Assembly (NCBI GenBank): GCA_036273855.1
Contig: DASUGU010000103.1
Span: 47,211-111,210 of the forward strand
Source of the DNA: DATEPR01 sp036273855
Lineage (GTDB): Bacteria; Actinomycetota; Actinomycetes; Mycobacteriales; Pseudonocardiaceae
Direction: 5' to 3'
DNA: 64,000 nt
Part shown: in pieces, positions 15,740 through 24,783 of the stretch
Position numbering within the stretch: the stretch's first letter is position 1
How the letters are laid out: every line of letters starts with the position of its first letter
Position numbers and translations under genes: made by a program
The notes under the pieces: model-generated
Told to the model about the DNA's origin: nothing
Databases searched by the model: none
What the model saw: the letters and a program-made list of their open reading frames with translations, nothing else

Positions 15740-17014
15740 ATGGGGTTGGCCGATGTCGCTACCAGGCTGGTGGGTCCCGACGTGCCGATCGAGTTCGCCG
15801 CCTACGACGGAAGCCGGTCCGGTGCGACCGACGCGCCCGTCCGACTGATCGTCCGTTCGCCGCTCGCGCTGTCCCATCTGGCGTCCGCACCCGGCGAGCT
15901 CGGCCTGGCCAGGGCGTACGTGTCCGGGGCCCTGGACGTGGACGGCGACGTCTACACGGCACTGGCCAGCCTGCCCGAGATGACCCTGGCCGACATCCCG
16001 GCCGACGTCCGCCCGCAACTGGCGCTGCGGCTGCTCGCCGCCCGGCTGTGGTGGCCGGTGCGGCCACCGGAGCAGGAGCGGCGCAGCCGGGCCGGCCTGT
16101 CCCGGCTCGGCGCGTTCGGCAGGCGGCACTCGAAGGCGCGGGACAGCAAGGTCATCTCGCACCACTACGACGTGTCCAACGCCTTCTACGAGTGGGTGCT
16201 GGGACCGTCCATGGCGTACACCTGCGCGTGCTACCCCACCGAGGACGCCACCCTGGAACAGGCCCAGGAGCACAAGTTCGACCTGGTGGCCAGGAAACTG
16301 GGGCTGCGGCCCGGGATGCGGCTGCTGGACGTCGGCTGCGGCTGGGGCGGCATGGTGATGCACGCCGCCAAGCACTACGGCGTCAAGGCACTGGGTGTGA
16401 CCCTGTCCCAGCGGCAGGCCGAGTGGGCGCAGCGGGCCATTGTGGACCGTGGCCTGTCCGACCTGGCCGAGGTGCGGCACGGCGACTACCGGGACGTCGC
16501 CGAGACGTCGTTCGACGCGGTCAGCTCCATCGGCCTCACCGAGCACATCGGCCAGGCCAACCTGCCCGGCTACTTCAGCTTCCTGTACGGGAAGCTGCGG
16601 CCCGGCGCCCGGCTGCTCAACCACTGCATCACCCGGCCCAACAGCGCGCACGGCGCCCGGACCGGGGCGTTCATCGACCGGTACGTGTTCCCGGACGGTG
16701 AGCTGGAGACGTCCGGCGAACTGGTCGGCCGCATGCAGGAGACCGGCTTCGAGGTGCGGCACCAGGAGAACCTGCGCGAGCACTACGCCAAGACGCTGGC
16801 CGCGTGGTGCGCCAACCTGGAGGACCACTGGACCGAGGCGGTGCGCGAGGTCGGCGTCGGCACGGCCAGGGTGTGGCGCCTCTACATGGCCGCGTCCCGG
16901 CTGGGCTTCGACCGCAACGAGATCCAGTTGCACCAGATCCTGGGCGTCCGGTTGGACGGCAGCCGCTCCGGCATGCCGCTGCGACCGGACTGGGAGCCGC
17001 CCGCGACCTTCTGA
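15740..17014 (+). CDS. tmsB: SAM-dependent fatty acid methyltransferase (TmsB/BfaB, CFA synthase family)
   Basis: A 424-residue cyclopropane-fatty-acid-synthase-type enzyme. SAM motif I is LLDVGCGWGG (around residue 197), and the lipid-binding signature SHHYDVSNAFYEWVLG precedes it. It transfers methyl from SAM to the double bond of a membrane lipid acyl chain; paired with the preceding flavoprotein, the product should be a 10-methyl fatty acid rather than a cyclopropane. AAGGAG lies 8 bases before ATG 15740. Acts at the inner face of the membrane. Confidence 0.9.
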   Translation: MGLADVATRLVGPDVPIEFAAYDGSRSGATDAPVRLIVRSPLALSHLASAPGELGLARAYVSGALDVDGDVYTALASLPEMTLADIPADVRPQLALRLLAARLWWPVRPPEQERRSRAGLSRLGAFGRRHSKARDSKVISHHYDVSNAFYEWVLGPSMAYTCACYPTEDATLEQAQEHKFDLVARKLGLRPGMRLLDVGCGWGGMVMHAAKHYGVKALGVTLSQRQAEWAQRAIVDRGLSDLAEVRHGDYRDVAETSFDAVSSIGLTEHIGQANLPGYFSFLYGKLRPGARLLNHCITRPNSAHGARTGAFIDRYVFPDGELETSGELVGRMQETGFEVRHQENLREHYAKTLAAWCANLEDHWTEAVREVGVGTARVWRLYMAASRLGFDRNEIQLHQILGVRLDGSRSGMPLRPDWEPPATF

Positions 17015-17135
17015 ACTTAGCCATTTCCCAGGCTGGGAGAGCCGCGTTTCAGTCGCTTCACAGGGTCGCCCGCTACGTTGCCGACATGCCCGTGTGTAGG
17101 TACCTCCGTCGGTCGGTCCTGCCCGGGTTGGCAGA

Positions 17136-18680
17136 ATGATCGGCGACATGCGGGCAGCACAGGCGAGCACGGCCACGGTGACGGTCCCGTCCGACACGGA
17201 CGGGACCCCGGAGAAGGCCACCCCGGATCGGGGTGGCTGGCGCGGACTGGTGCGGGCGCACTGGCTGTTCGGCGTGTTCCTGGTGCTGGGCATCGGCCTG
17301 CGCGTAGTGACGTGGCTGGCCTACCAGCCGGCGATCTTCTACACCGACGCCTACCGGTACCTGGACAACATCGGTCCGGAGAACCCGCAGTACCTGGACC
17401 CGATCGGCTACTCGCTGTACATCCTCAAGCCGCTGGTGCCGCTGGGCGGTGTCGGCCTGGTCGTCGCGGTCCAGCACGTCGCCGGCATCGGCATGGCGCT
17501 GCTGATCTACCACCTGGGTCGCAAGCTGGGCGCCCGGCGCTGGCTGGCCGCGCTGGCCACGGCACCGGTGCTGCTGGACGCCTACCAGTTGCAGATCGAG
17601 CAGCAGGTGCTGACCGACGTGTGGCTGGAAGTCATGCTGGTGGTGCTGCTGTGGCTGCTGCTCGGCAGGCAGGTGCCGGCCGCCGGCTGGTTCGCCCTGG
17701 CCGGGTTGGCCGTCGGTCTGGCCATGACCATCCGGATCGTGGCGATCAGCGTGATCATCCCGGTGGCGATCTACGCGGTACTGGCCGGCCGGCAGTGGCG
17801 GGTGCCCGGTGGCTGGCGGCGGATCGCCGCCCGGGTCGGCGCGTTGGGCGGCTGCTTCCTCGTGGTGGTCGCCGCGTACGCCACCTACTTCCACTCCAAG
17901 GCCGGCTACTGGGGTCTGAACACCGCGTCCGGCAACGCCATCTACGGTCGCACCGCCGAGGTCGCCGACTGCTCGAAGCTCGATCTGGACGAGGTGCTCC
18001 AGCAGCTGTGCCCGAAGGAGCCGCTGGGCCATCGGCTGGGCACCAACGTCTACTCCCACCTGGACGGCTTCCGGCCCGGCTGGCCCGGCTACGTCCCGCC
18101 CGGTGAAACGATCTACGACCTGGACAAGAAGTTCGCCAAGCAGGTGATCCTGCACCAGCCGGTGACCGTGGCGGTGGCCGTGCTGGAGGACTTCGGCAAG
18201 GGCTTCCTGCCCTACCACTTCAGCCTGCCCGGCGACCCACCCACGTGGCTGTGGCAGTTCTCCAAGACGACGCCGGTGTTCACCGTGGACCCGACGTCGA
18301 ACCCGGACGGCGCGTTCGAACAGACCAACGCCTACGCCGTCAAGTACGGGCACAAGCCGCTGCACACGATCGCCCCGCTGGCCGCGTTCCTGCACTACTA
18401 CCAGTTCGGCGGCTACACGCCGGGTCCGCTGCTGTTCGGCATGCTCGTGCTGGGACTGATAGGCGGCTTCAGCAGGCGCGGGCGGCGCTCCGGGCTGGCC
18501 GGCGTGACCCTGCTGACCACCGGGGTCGTGTTCACCGTGCTGTTCACGGCGGCGCTGTTCGAGTTCTCCTGGCGCTACCAGCTGCCCGGCCTGGTGCTGC
18601 TGCCGCTGGCCGGCGTGCTCGGCATCACCGCGCTGATCAGGGGCAGGGCCGCGGTCAGCGCCCCTCCGCCCGCTGATTGA
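17136..18680 (+). CDS. GT-C family membrane glycosyltransferase (PMT/ArnT-like)
   Basis: A 514-residue integral membrane protein with about ten hydrophobic helices after a 35-residue cytoplasmic tail. The first external loop has the acidic pair typical of GT-C enzymes (FYTDAYRYL). A large extracytoplasmic region (residues 265-400) contains paired cysteines. Such enzymes transfer sugars from polyprenyl-phosphate donors to lipids, proteins or glycans on the outer face. Acceptor unknown. Start ATG 17136; ATG 17148 is possible. Its 3' end overlaps the convergent CtaG-like gene by 26 bases. Confidence 0.82.
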   Translation: MIGDMRAAQASTATVTVPSDTDGTPEKATPDRGGWRGLVRAHWLFGVFLVLGIGLRVVTWLAYQPAIFYTDAYRYLDNIGPENPQYLDPIGYSLYILKPLVPLGGVGLVVAVQHVAGIGMALLIYHLGRKLGARRWLAALATAPVLLDAYQLQIEQQVLTDVWLEVMLVVLLWLLLGRQVPAAGWFALAGLAVGLAMTIRIVAISVIIPVAIYAVLAGRQWRVPGGWRRIAARVGALGGCFLVVVAAYATYFHSKAGYWGLNTASGNAIYGRTAEVADCSKLDLDEVLQQLCPKEPLGHRLGTNVYSHLDGFRPGWPGYVPPGETIYDLDKKFAKQVILHQPVTVAVAVLEDFGKGFLPYHFSLPGDPPTWLWQFSKTTPVFTVDPTSNPDGAFEQTNAYAVKYGHKPLHTIAPLAAFLHYYQFGGYTPGPLLFGMLVLGLIGGFSRRGRRSGLAGVTLLTTGVVFTVLFTAALFEFSWRYQLPGLVLLPLAGVLGITALIRGRAAVSAPPPAD

Positions 18681-19635
18681 GCTTGGCCAGCATCCGGTTG
18701 TAGGCGGCCAGGGCGGCATCGTCGTCGTCGATCCTGGCGTTGTCGTCGTCCGCGTCGACCGCGTCCACCCCGAGGTTCGCCAGTGTCGAGCGGCGGGCCG
18801 CCTCCAGCCACTTGCCGGTGTCGTTCTGCCGTTCCGTGTCCCGCATCCACGCGCCGACCACGAGCACGGTGACGCCGAACATCAGGCCGTCGCCGACCAC
18901 CCACATGATGCCGCCGCCGGTGTGCAGATCGGACAGCGGCGACGGGCCCCACGAGCGGTGGGCGAAGTCGATCGCGTGCGCCTGGATCATCAGCAGCACG
19001 CCGACCACGGTGTCCGCCGTCATGCCCACCAGCAGCAGGAAGACCCGCAGCGGGTAGGACAACTCCCGCTTGATCGGCTCGTGCACCAGCAGCGGCACGA
19101 AGAACAGGTACCCGCTGACCAGATACAGGACGATCTCGACGTAGTGCAGCCATGGGTGGGCGACCATCGCCGGCAGGAACCCGAACAGGTGGGTGCCCAC
19201 CAGCACGGCCGCGTACAGCACCAGGCCCACCAGCGGGAACGTCAGGAACGACACCACCCGGCCGCGTAGCGCGGCGGCCGTGCGCCGGGCGACAGCGTCG
19301 TCACCGGTGTACACCAGCCGCACGGGCTGGCCCAGGATCACCAGCACCGGCACCACCATGATCAGCAGCAGGTGCTCGATCATGTGCAGCCAGAACAGCT
19401 CGTGCCCGTACACGTCGATCGCGCTCTGCAGGGTGATCGCGAGAACCACCAGGGCGCCGAGGAACGACGCCGTCCGGCCGACCGGCCACGCCTGGCCCTG
19501 GCGGGGCAGGGTGCGGTAGGCGCGGTGCAGGTACAGCACTGCCGCCACCACGACGATGACGTCCGTCACCGGGCCGAACCGCCAGGTGCCCAGGGCCCTT
19601 GCCCAGGTCAGCGGGGCCAGCGCGGTCATGTCCAT
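18655..19635 (-). CDS. Cytochrome c oxidase assembly protein, CtaG (caa3-type) family
   Basis: A 326-residue protein with about seven transmembrane helices, including WLHMIEHLLLIMVVPVLV and HPWLHYVEIVLYLVSGYLFF, whose paired histidines fit the caa3_CtaG copper-delivery family. The cytoplasmic tail is acidic (DADDDNARIDDDDAAL). It likely helps insert copper into cytochrome oxidase. GGAGG lies 6 bases before ATG 19635; the longer open frame upstream has no ribosome site. It is divergent from the alcohol dehydrogenase. Confidence 0.85.
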   Translation of the reverse strand: MDMTALAPLTWARALGTWRFGPVTDVIVVVAAVLYLHRAYRTLPRQGQAWPVGRTASFLGALVVLAITLQSAIDVYGHELFWLHMIEHLLLIMVVPVLVILGQPVRLVYTGDDAVARRTAAALRGRVVSFLTFPLVGLVLYAAVLVGTHLFGFLPAMVAHPWLHYVEIVLYLVSGYLFFVPLLVHEPIKRELSYPLRVFLLLVGMTADTVVGVLLMIQAHAIDFAHRSWGPSPLSDLHTGGGIMWVVGDGLMFGVTVLVVGAWMRDTERQNDTGKWLEAARRSTLANLGVDAVDADDDNARIDDDDAALAAYNRMLAKLNQRAEGR

Positions 19636-19734
19636 GTGTCGCCTCCGGTGTCGCGTCCCAACCGTAACTCCCGCCCGGCAGGCCGACCTTGCCGGCCATC
19701 GAGGTGCTGTGGTTGTGTTGGCTGATCTCGTTGT

Positions 19735-19749
19735 CCGAACGGTGTTCGG
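19735..19749. promoter_or_regulatory. Operator-like palindrome upstream of alcohol dehydrogenase
   Basis: CCGAACGGTGTTCGG is a perfect 6+6 inverted repeat with a 3-base centre, 15 bases before the GTG start at 19765. Size and place fit a repressor site. Confidence 0.35.
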
Positions 19750-19764
19750 TTCTGTGGAGGTGTG

Positions 19765-20859
19765 GTGTCGGAACGACGTGCGACGACGGCAGCCGTGATC
19801 CGCGAGGCGGGCGGCCCGGTGTCGGTGGAACCCGTGGAACTGCGGGCTCCCGGCCCCGGCGAGGTGCTGGTCCGGGTGGCCGCGGCCAGCCTGTGCCACT
19901 CCGACCTGTCACTCGCGACCGGCGTGCTGGGGTCGCGGATGCCGGTGGTGCTGGGCCATGAGGTGGCCGGCACGGTGGCGGAGGTGGGCCCGGACGTGAC
20001 CGGTCTCACCGAGGGCGACCGGGTGCTGTTGCTGTGGAATCCGGCCTGCCGCGACTGCTGGTTCTGCGACCACGGCGAGCCGCACCTGTGCGAGCACGCC
20101 AATGACCGGATGGCCAACCCCTACGGCTGGGACGCCGAGGGCAACGACATCTACCCCGGTCTGTCCACCGCCGGGTTCGCCCAGCACACCGTGGTCGGCG
20201 CCCACCAGTGCTACCCGCTGCCCGAGGACATCCCGCTGGATCTGGCCGCCCTGCTCGGCTGCGCGGTGACCACCGGCGTGGGCGCGGTCCTGCAGACGGC
20301 GGACGTCCAGGCGGGCGAGTCGGTCGTCGTGGTCGGCGTCGGTGGTGTCGGACTGTGTGCCGTGGCCGGTGCCCGGCTGGCCGGCGCCGACCCGATCATC
20401 GCCGTGGACCGGGTGGCCGACAAGCTGACCCTGGCCACCACGTTCGGCGCGACCCATGCGGTGGCCGCCGGGCCGGAGGTGCGCGACGCGGTCCGCGACC
20501 TGACCGGTGGCCGGGGCGCCGACCACGTCTTCGACTGCGTCGGCCTGTCCTCGACGGTCAAGGAGAGCTGGAGGCTGGCCCGGCGCGGTGGTGCGCTGAC
20601 CATCGTCGGCATCGGACGCCAGGACGACGTCATGGAGTTCTCGCCGCTGGAACTGTTCGCGTTCGCCCGCCGCATCCTGCCGTGCATGAACGGATCGCTG
20701 GACGCGGAGCGGGACCTGCCGGGTTACCTCGACCACGTCCGCTCCGGAGCGCTGGATCTGCGTGCCATGGTGAGCAGGGAGGTCGGCCTGGACGGGATCG
20801 AGGCGGGCTTCGCCGACCTGGCGGCCGGAACCGTGGCCAGGGTGCTCGTCCGGCCATGA
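19765..20859 (+). CDS. Zinc-dependent alcohol dehydrogenase (MDR superfamily, class III-like)
   Basis: A 364-residue medium-chain dehydrogenase. Catalytic zinc ligands are Cys in SLCHSDLS, the GHEVAG histidine, and Cys in LLGCAVTTG; the structural zinc lobe is PACRDCWFCDHGEPHLC. The NAD-binding loop is VVGVGGVGLCAV. The insertion after the zinc lobe resembles actinobacterial thiol-cofactor or NDMA-type alcohol/aldehyde dehydrogenases. It likely oxidises an alcohol to an aldehyde or ketone. The start is GTG 19765 after GGAGG (GTG 19762 is too close). It is 31 bases from a FabG-like reductase in the same operon. Confidence 0.9.
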   Translation: MSERRATTAAVIREAGGPVSVEPVELRAPGPGEVLVRVAAASLCHSDLSLATGVLGSRMPVVLGHEVAGTVAEVGPDVTGLTEGDRVLLLWNPACRDCWFCDHGEPHLCEHANDRMANPYGWDAEGNDIYPGLSTAGFAQHTVVGAHQCYPLPEDIPLDLAALLGCAVTTGVGAVLQTADVQAGESVVVVGVGGVGLCAVAGARLAGADPIIAVDRVADKLTLATTFGATHAVAAGPEVRDAVRDLTGGRGADHVFDCVGLSSTVKESWRLARRGGALTIVGIGRQDDVMEFSPLELFAFARRILPCMNGSLDAERDLPGYLDHVRSGALDLRAMVSREVGLDGIEAGFADLAAGTVARVLVRP

Positions 20860-20890
20860 CCCACAGCAGCGACGATCAACAGGAGGACAC

Positions 20891-21643
20891 GTGACCCAGC
20901 GGGTAGCGATCGTGACCGGAGCGGCACGCGGCATCGGCGCCGCGACGGCGAAGCGACTGGCCAGGGACGGCTTCCACGTCGGCGTCCTCGACCTGGACGC
21001 GGCCACGTGCGCCCCCGTGGTGGACGCCATCACCGAAGCGGGCGGCAAGGCGATCGAGGTGGGCGCGGACGTCAGCGACGAGGCCCAGGTCGCGGCCGCG
21101 GTGGACGAGGTCACCGAGCGGCTCGGCGCTCCTACCGCCCTGGTGAACAACGCGGGCGTGCTGCGCGACAACCTGATCTTCAAGATGACCGTCGACGACT
21201 GGAACACCGTGCTGGGCGTCCACCTGCGCGGCGCGTTCCTGATGACCAGGGCCGTGCAGTCCCACATGGTCGAGGCCAAGTGGGGCCGGATCGTGAACCT
21301 GTCGTCCACGTCGGCGCTGGGCAACCGGGGCCAGGTCAACTACTCGGCGGCCAAGGCCGGCATGCAGGGCTTCACCAAGACGCTGGCCATCGAGCTGGGC
21401 CGCTTCGGCGTCACCGCCAACGCCGTGGCCCCCGGGTTCATCGTCACGGAGATGACCAGGATCACCGCCGAGCGCGTCGGGGTGTCCTTCGAGGACATGC
21501 AGAAGGGCGCGGCGGCGCAGATCCCGGTGGGCCGGGTCGGCCAGCCCGAGGACATCGCCAACACCGTGTCGTTCCTGTGCGGCGAGGACTCGGGCTTCGT
21601 GTCCGGCCAGGTGATCTACGTGGCCGGCGGGCCGAAGGACTGA
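20891..21643 (+). CDS. Short-chain dehydrogenase, 3-oxoacyl reductase (FabG-like)
   Basis: A 250-residue classical SDR. The cofactor loop is TGAARGIG (residues 9-16), NNAG is present, and the catalytic triad is Ser in LSSTS, Tyr and Lys in YSAAK. Sequence style is that of FabG4-like beta-ketoacyl-CoA/ACP reductases. AGGAGG precedes the GTG start. As it follows an alcohol dehydrogenase, the pair may act on one hydroxy/oxo substrate. A strong hairpin follows the stop. Confidence 0.88.
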   Translation: MTQRVAIVTGAARGIGAATAKRLARDGFHVGVLDLDAATCAPVVDAITEAGGKAIEVGADVSDEAQVAAAVDEVTERLGAPTALVNNAGVLRDNLIFKMTVDDWNTVLGVHLRGAFLMTRAVQSHMVEAKWGRIVNLSSTSALGNRGQVNYSAAKAGMQGFTKTLAIELGRFGVTANAVAPGFIVTEMTRITAERVGVSFEDMQKGAAAQIPVGRVGQPEDIANTVSFLCGEDSGFVSGQVIYVAGGPKD

Positions 21644-21648
21644 CGTGA

Positions 21649-21677
21649 TGCCCGCTCCCTCGCCGAGGGAGCGGGCA
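21649..21677. terminator. Bidirectional hairpin between convergent genes
   Basis: TGCCCGCTCCCTC (21649-21661), loop GCC, and GAGGGAGCGGGCA (21665-21677) form a perfect 13-bp stem between the stops at 21643 and 21686. There is no T-run, as is common in high-GC genomes. Confidence 0.8.
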
Positions 21678-21685
21678 CCGTGCCG

Positions 21686-23209
21686 TCACATCAGCGAGGG
21701 CACGACCGCCTCGATCAGGTGCGGTCCCGGCTCGACGAGCGCCTTCTCGAACTGCGCCGCCAGTTCCTCACCGGTGGTGGCGCGGGAGGCCGGCACGCCC
21801 ATGCCGGTGGCCATGCTGACGAAGTCCAGGTCGGGCCGGGACAGGTCGAGCAGTTCGGCCGCCTTGTCGCCACCGGTGGCGCCGACCCGCTGCAGTTCCA
21901 TCCGCAGGATCGCGTAGGCGCGGTTGGACAGCACGACCGTGGTCACGTTGAGGCCCTCACGGGCATGTGTCCACAGTGCCGACAACGTGTACATGGCACT
22001 GCCGTCCGCCTCGACGCACACCACGGGCCGGTCCGGGCAGGCGATGGCGGCGCCGGCGGCCAGCGGCAGGCCCTGGCCGATCGCGCCCCCGGTCAGCGTC
22101 AGCACGTCGTGCGCGGGGACACCCGCGGTGGCCACCGGCAGCAGCACGCCGGACGTGTTGGACTCGTCCGCGATGATCGCGTTCTCCGGCAGCAGCGCGC
22201 CGATCACGTCCGCCCAGTTCTGCACGGTCAGCGCACCGGTCGGCACGGCGGGCCGGGCAGCGGCCCGGGCAGCGGGCGCGGTGCCGCCGACCAGGTCGGC
22301 CAGATTCTCCAGTGCTCCCACCACGTCCTGCCCCGGCGCGGCCAGCGTGTGCACCTGGCAGCCCGCCGGGACCAGGTCGCTGGCCTTGCCCGGGTAGGCG
22401 AAGAACGACACCGGCGACCTGGCCCCGGCGAGCACGATGTGCCGGGCACCGGTCAACTGGTGCTGCACGTGTTCTGCCAGGTAGCCCAACCGTTCCACGG
22501 CCGGCAGGCCGGCTCCCCGGCGCAGCCGGGCAGGGAACGTCTCGGCGAACGTCGTGACGCCCAGCCGGGCCGCCGCCACCTGGCCGGCCTCGGTCAGCGC
22601 GACACCGCCCAGCAGCAGCACGGTGCCCTCGCCGAGCACGCCGGCGACCGCCCGCACCACGTCATCGCCCACCGTCTCCGGCGTGGGCACCGGGCGGGGT
22701 GCGGCCGGTGCGGCACCGTCCGACCAGGACACGTCGGCCGGCAGGATCAGCGTGGCCACCTGGCCGGCCAGTGCCGCGGCCACCCCGTCGGCCGCGTCGG
22801 TCGCCACCGACTCCTGCGACTCGCTGCGCCGCAACCATCCGGACACCGAGCCGGCGACGGAGTCGATGTCGGACTCCAGCGGCGCGTCGTACCGCTTGTG
22901 GTAGGTGGCGTGGTCGCCGACGACGTTGAGCAGCGGCGTGCGGGCCCGGCGCGCGTTGTGCAGGTTGGCCAGGCCGTTGCCCAGTCCGGGACCCAGGTGC
23001 AGCAGGGTGGCCGCCGGGCGACCGGTCATCCGGCCGTAGCCGTCGGCGGCGCCGGTGACCGAGCCCTCGAACAGCGCCAGCACCGCGCGCATCGACGGGA
23101 CGCTGTCCAGCGCGGCCACGAAATGCATCTCGGACGTGCCCGGATTGCCGAAGCAGACGTCCAACCCGCTGTCCACCAGGGTCCGCAGCAGGGCCTGCGC
23201 GCCGTTCAT
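21686..23209 (-). CDS. Thiamine diphosphate-dependent enzyme (acetolactate synthase/benzoylformate decarboxylase family)
   Basis: A 507-residue ThDP enzyme. The cofactor-activating glutamate is in ALFEGSVTGAADGYGR (about residue 48), and the Mg-ThDP motif is EADGSAMYTLSALW with the following asparagine in VVLSNRAY. The protein is shorter than acetolactate synthase catalytic subunits (about 560 or more) and has no FAD-type middle signature I can point to, so a 2-oxoacid decarboxylase or C-C lyase is likely. It starts 4 bases inside the end of the FAD oxidase gene, so the oxidase product (a 2-oxoacid) is a plausible substrate. Confidence 0.85.
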   Translation of the reverse strand: MNGAQALLRTLVDSGLDVCFGNPGTSEMHFVAALDSVPSMRAVLALFEGSVTGAADGYGRMTGRPAATLLHLGPGLGNGLANLHNARRARTPLLNVVGDHATYHKRYDAPLESDIDSVAGSVSGWLRRSESQESVATDAADGVAAALAGQVATLILPADVSWSDGAAPAAPRPVPTPETVGDDVVRAVAGVLGEGTVLLLGGVALTEAGQVAAARLGVTTFAETFPARLRRGAGLPAVERLGYLAEHVQHQLTGARHIVLAGARSPVSFFAYPGKASDLVPAGCQVHTLAAPGQDVVGALENLADLVGGTAPAARAAARPAVPTGALTVQNWADVIGALLPENAIIADESNTSGVLLPVATAGVPAHDVLTLTGGAIGQGLPLAAGAAIACPDRPVVCVEADGSAMYTLSALWTHAREGLNVTTVVLSNRAYAILRMELQRVGATGGDKAAELLDLSRPDLDFVSMATGMGVPASRATTGEELAAQFEKALVEPGPHLIEAVVPSLM

Positions 23210-24609
23210 ACCGTCTCCTCCGTACCCAGCATGACTTCGGGATTCAGGATGCCCGACGGATCGAACGACTGCTTGATCCGCCGCATCAGCGTCAGTTCCG
23301 CCGGATCGGTCAGGGCCAGGAAGTACGGCTTCTTCTCCCGGCCGATGCCGTGCTCACCGGAGATCGCGCCGCCCAGCGCCAGGCCGGCGGCGAACATGTC
23401 GTGCAGCAGCCGGTGCCGGATCTCCGGGTCGGCCTGGAACACGGCCAGGTGGACGTTGCCGTCGCCGGCGTGCCCGCAGCCGGCCACACCGGATCCGGTC
23501 TCCTGGGCCAGTTCCCGTGCCCTGGCCAGGAATTCCGGCATGGCGCTGCGTGGCACGACGACGTCCACGATGTCGTGCGCGCCGGCCGCCTTGGCCGTCC
23601 AGAACGCCTTCTCCCTGGCCTCGATCAGCTTGTGCGCCGCCGTGCCGTCCAGCACGTAGACGTCGGTGGCGCCCAGGTCGCCCAGCAGCGTGCCCAGCCG
23701 TTCCACGTCGGCGCCGACCCGCTCGGTCGACGTGTTCTCCAGTGACACCACCAGATACGCCTGGGTGGCGTCGCGGACGGCGTCCGGGATGCCCAGCGAC
23801 AGCTGGGTGGTGTAGGTGATCGCGGCCATGGTGAAGGCGTCGATGTACTCCAGGATGTTCGGCGCCAGCCCGCTGGCCACGATCGCCGGCACCGCGCGCA
23901 CCACGCCGTCCAGGTCGGTGAACGGTGCCAGCACGGTCCGGGTGTCGGTGAGCCTGGGGTGCAGTTTCAGGGTGGCCTCGGTGACCAGTGCCAGGGTGCC
24001 CTCGGAGCCGATGATCAGCTGGGTCAGGTCGTAGCCCGTGCTCACCTTGGCGATCCGGCCGCCGGTGCGGATCAGCTCGCCGGTGCCCAGCACGGCCTGC
24101 AGCCCGAGCACGTTGTTGCGGGTCACCCCGTAGCGCACCGCCCGCATGCCGCCCGCGTTGGTGGCGACGTTGCCGCCGAGGCTGGCGGACAGCTCACCGG
24201 GGTACACCGGATAGGTCAGGCCGACGGCCGCGGTGCGCTCGTCCAACTCGGACAGCGTGACACCCGGTTGCACGACGGCGACGTGGTTCCCGGTGTCGAT
24301 CTCCAGCACCGAGCTCATCTTCTCGAACGACACCACGATCGACTCCGGCGTCGGCACGCACGCCCCGCACATGCCGCTGCCCGACCCTCTCGGCGTGACC
24401 GGCACGCCGTCGGCCGCGGCCAGCCGCACCACCTCGGCCACCTGCTCCGCCGTACTCGGCCGCACCACGCAGCCGGGTCGGGTGGGGGTCGCGGTCAGGG
24501 CCTCGTCGTGCTCGTAGTCCGCCGAGATCGCGTCGCCGACCAGTACCTGGTCCGGGCCGACGATCTCCGCCAGCCGGTCGGCCAGGCGATCCGCGGTGGC
24601 CTTCGCCAT
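23206..24609 (-). CDS. FAD-linked 2-hydroxyacid oxidase/dehydrogenase (GlcD/D-lactate dehydrogenase family)
   Basis: A 467-residue flavoprotein of the VAO/GlcD fold. The FAD-binding region has VTPRGSGSGMCGAC and LSASLGGNVATNAGG; the C-terminal domain has GHAGDGNVHL and SGEHGIGREKK, the active-site signature of D-lactate, glycolate and D-2-hydroxyglutarate dehydrogenases. It should convert a D-2-hydroxyacid to a 2-oxoacid. AGGAGG precedes ATG 24609. It is the first gene of a two-gene operon with the ThDP enzyme, and the pair could convert hydroxyacid to oxoacid to aldehyde. Confidence 0.9.
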   Translation of the reverse strand: MAKATADRLADRLAEIVGPDQVLVGDAISADYEHDEALTATPTRPGCVVRPSTAEQVAEVVRLAAADGVPVTPRGSGSGMCGACVPTPESIVVSFEKMSSVLEIDTGNHVAVVQPGVTLSELDERTAAVGLTYPVYPGELSASLGGNVATNAGGMRAVRYGVTRNNVLGLQAVLGTGELIRTGGRIAKVSTGYDLTQLIIGSEGTLALVTEATLKLHPRLTDTRTVLAPFTDLDGVVRAVPAIVASGLAPNILEYIDAFTMAAITYTTQLSLGIPDAVRDATQAYLVVSLENTSTERVGADVERLGTLLGDLGATDVYVLDGTAAHKLIEAREKAFWTAKAAGAHDIVDVVVPRSAMPEFLARARELAQETGSGVAGCGHAGDGNVHLAVFQADPEIRHRLLHDMFAAGLALGGAISGEHGIGREKKPYFLALTDPAELTLMRRIKQSFDPSGILNPEVMLGTEETV

Positions 24610-24783
24610 GCTGCCTCCTCGCATGTCCGTGCAGGCACCCGAGCCTACGTGGTGCCTGAAATTTTCGGTTGCGGCGCAAGCGTTCGCGCCGACCAGCCGG
24701 AGTGGCCCACCGGCCGCCTTGACCGCCCGTCCGCCCGACCTCACCCTGGCCCGGCCCCGATCCAGGCGCACCAGGGAGCCGGT

